Origin: Pricia antarctica
GTDB taxonomy: Bacteria; Bacteroidota; Bacteroidia; Flavobacteriales; Flavobacteriaceae
Direction of reading: 5' to 3'
DNA length: 64,000 nt
NCBI GenBank assembly: GCA_011050085.1
Contig: DRGL01000024.1
Span: 124,001-188,000 of the forward strand
The notes beneath the pieces were generated by a model that worked only from the letters and a program-made list of their open reading frames with translations, searched no databases and was not told the origin of the DNA. Shown one piece after another: positions 63,142 to 64,000 of this stretch. A program made the translations under genes and the position numbers. Each line of letters begins with the position of its first letter. The first letter of the stretch is position 1.

Positions 63142-64000
63142 ATGAAAACCTTCGAAGACTTTAAGATTAAAAAGCAACTGCTTAACGCCCTAGATGATTT
63201 AGGGTTCGAGAGTCCGACCCCAATTCAAGAAACCGCATATTCCCCAATTCTCAGCGGTAGCGATTTTGTTGGAATCGCACAGACCGGAACTGGAAAGACA
63301 ATTGCATATTTACTTCCGATTCTTCAAGATCTGAAGTTTTCAGACCAACCCCAACCTAGGGTTTTAATCTTGGTGCCCACACGGGAACTCGTTATTCAAA
63401 TCGTAAATGAGATCGAAAAATTAACAACCTACTTAACTGTGCGAACCTTAGGTGTTTACGGTGGCACCAATATAAATACGCAAAAGCAGGCCGTTAATGA
63501 AGGATTGGATATTATTGTAGGAACGCCTAGAAGATTATATGACCTTGCCATCAGCAATGTGCTGCGACTTAATTTTATTAAAAAACTGGTTATAGACGAA
63601 GTTGATATAATGCTTGATTTTGGGTTCAAAACACAGCTAAAAAACATTTTTGACTATATACCGAAAAAACGGCAAAACTTACTCTTTTCGGCTACGATGA
63701 CTACATACGTGGATGATTTAATAGATGATTTTTTAACGAATGCCATTAAAAAAACCATTTCTGTTAGCGGTACGCCTTTAGAGAATATTGACCAGGTAGC
63801 CTATGCCGCTCCAAACTTTTATACCAAGGCCAACCTCGTAAAGCATCTATTAGAAGATAAAGATACACACGGCAAAGTCCTGATATTTGTAGCAACCCGA
63901 ATCAGCGCAGACCGACTATTTGAAACTCTAGATCTTGACTCTGAAACATCCGTAATCCATTCCGGTAAGGAGCAAAATCATCGTACAAGGTCTATTGACA
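63142..64000 (+). CDS. DEAD-box-type RNA helicase, 3' part outside the window
   Basis: Starts at ATG 63142 (MKTFEDFKIKKQLLNALDDL); 286 codons are visible before the window ends. The order of motifs is complete for the first RecA domain: Q motif 'FESPTPIQETAY', motif I 'IAQTGTGKTIAY' (about 45-56), Ia 'PTRELVIQI', GG 'VYGGTN', Ib 'GTPRRL', motif II 'DEVD' at residues 152-155 (where DEAD is usual), and motif III 'SAT'. Motif IV 'KVLIFVATRISADRL' follows. RhlE-like helicases unwind RNA in cold adaptation, ribosome assembly or mRNA decay. The DEVD variation keeps both acidic residues, so activity is likely. Confidence 0.9.
   Translation, partial: MKTFEDFKIKKQLLNALDDLGFESPTPIQETAYSPILSGSDFVGIAQTGTGKTIAYLLPILQDLKFSDQPQPRVLILVPTRELVIQIVNEIEKLTTYLTVRTLGVYGGTNINTQKQAVNEGLDIIVGTPRRLYDLAISNVLRLNFIKKLVIDEVDIMLDFGFKTQLKNIFDYIPKKRQNLLFSATMTTYVDDLIDDFLTNAIKKTISVSGTPLENIDQVAYAAPNFYTKANLVKHLLEDKDTHGKVLIFVATRISADRLFETLDLDSETSVIHSGKEQNHRTRSID

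Overview
The window looks like a chromosomal segment of a marine Flavobacteriaceae bacterium (phylum Bacteroidota). The evidence is a six-gene Na+-pumping NADH:quinone reductase operon, several type IX secretion system (T9SS) parts and substrates (a PorP/SprF protein, a T9SS plug protein, type B C-terminal sorting domains), families typical of the group (DUF1684, DUF3667, carboxypeptidase-regulatory-domain proteins) and promoters with the flavobacterial -7 box TAnnTTTG, sometimes with TTG about 20 bases upstream. I see no rRNA, tRNA, CRISPR array, prophage or insertion sequence. Genus cannot be decided from the sequence alone.

Layout. 1-3.7 kb: end of a glycosyltransferase pair, a TsaC-type protein and the CCA-adding enzyme. 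4.6-9.99 kb: PorP/SprF protein, heme A synthase, a pRiA4b ORF-3-like protein, a nucleoid-associated protein and, on the other strand, an unrecognised protein in which I see kinase-fold motifs. 10-16.8 kb: an ABC exporter, a broken and an intact copy of a T9SS-exported protein, and uvrB. 17-22.3 kb: small heat-shock protein, two tiny membrane proteins, crcB, then P-II, ammonium transporter and porin. 22.3-31.9 kb: mostly minus strand, with a DUF1684 lipoprotein, an alpha/beta hydrolase, a large T9SS type B protein, an Lrp-type regulator, purU, and three tandem carboxypeptidase-regulatory-domain paralogues. 32-38.6 kb: a 1714-residue phage-tail-fibre-like surface protein followed by a T9SS type B protein. 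38.8-45.2 kb: M15 peptidase, small membrane protein, ankyrin protein, gpmI, thioredoxin-like protein, map, methyltransferase. 45.4-53.2 kb: apbE, a small nqr-linked protein and nqrF-E-D-C-B-A read right to left. 53.4-64 kb: T9SS plug protein, DUF3667 protein, apaG, P5C dehydrogenase, DinB protein, rsmG, fatty acid desaturase, aminotransferase and a truncated DEAD-box-type helicase.

Genes that work together. NqrA-F form the sodium pump, and ApbE is the enzyme that attaches FMN to NqrB and NqrC; both target motifs are visible. P-II, Amt and a porin form a nitrogen-uptake unit. The PorP/SprF and plug proteins belong to the T9SS machinery that would export the proteins at 13.3, 24.7 and 37.5 kb.

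Most of the window is ordinary core genome. Items that merit a second look are the kinase-fold protein at 8.9-10.0 kb, the deletion-scarred paralogue at 12.4-13.2 kb whose sorting domain survives out of frame, a perfect 21-bp tandem duplication across the nqrA stop and nqrB start, the repeat-rich tail-fibre-like gene, the tandem paralogue trio, and several inverted repeats overlapping promoters. No clearly new multi-gene system was recognised.
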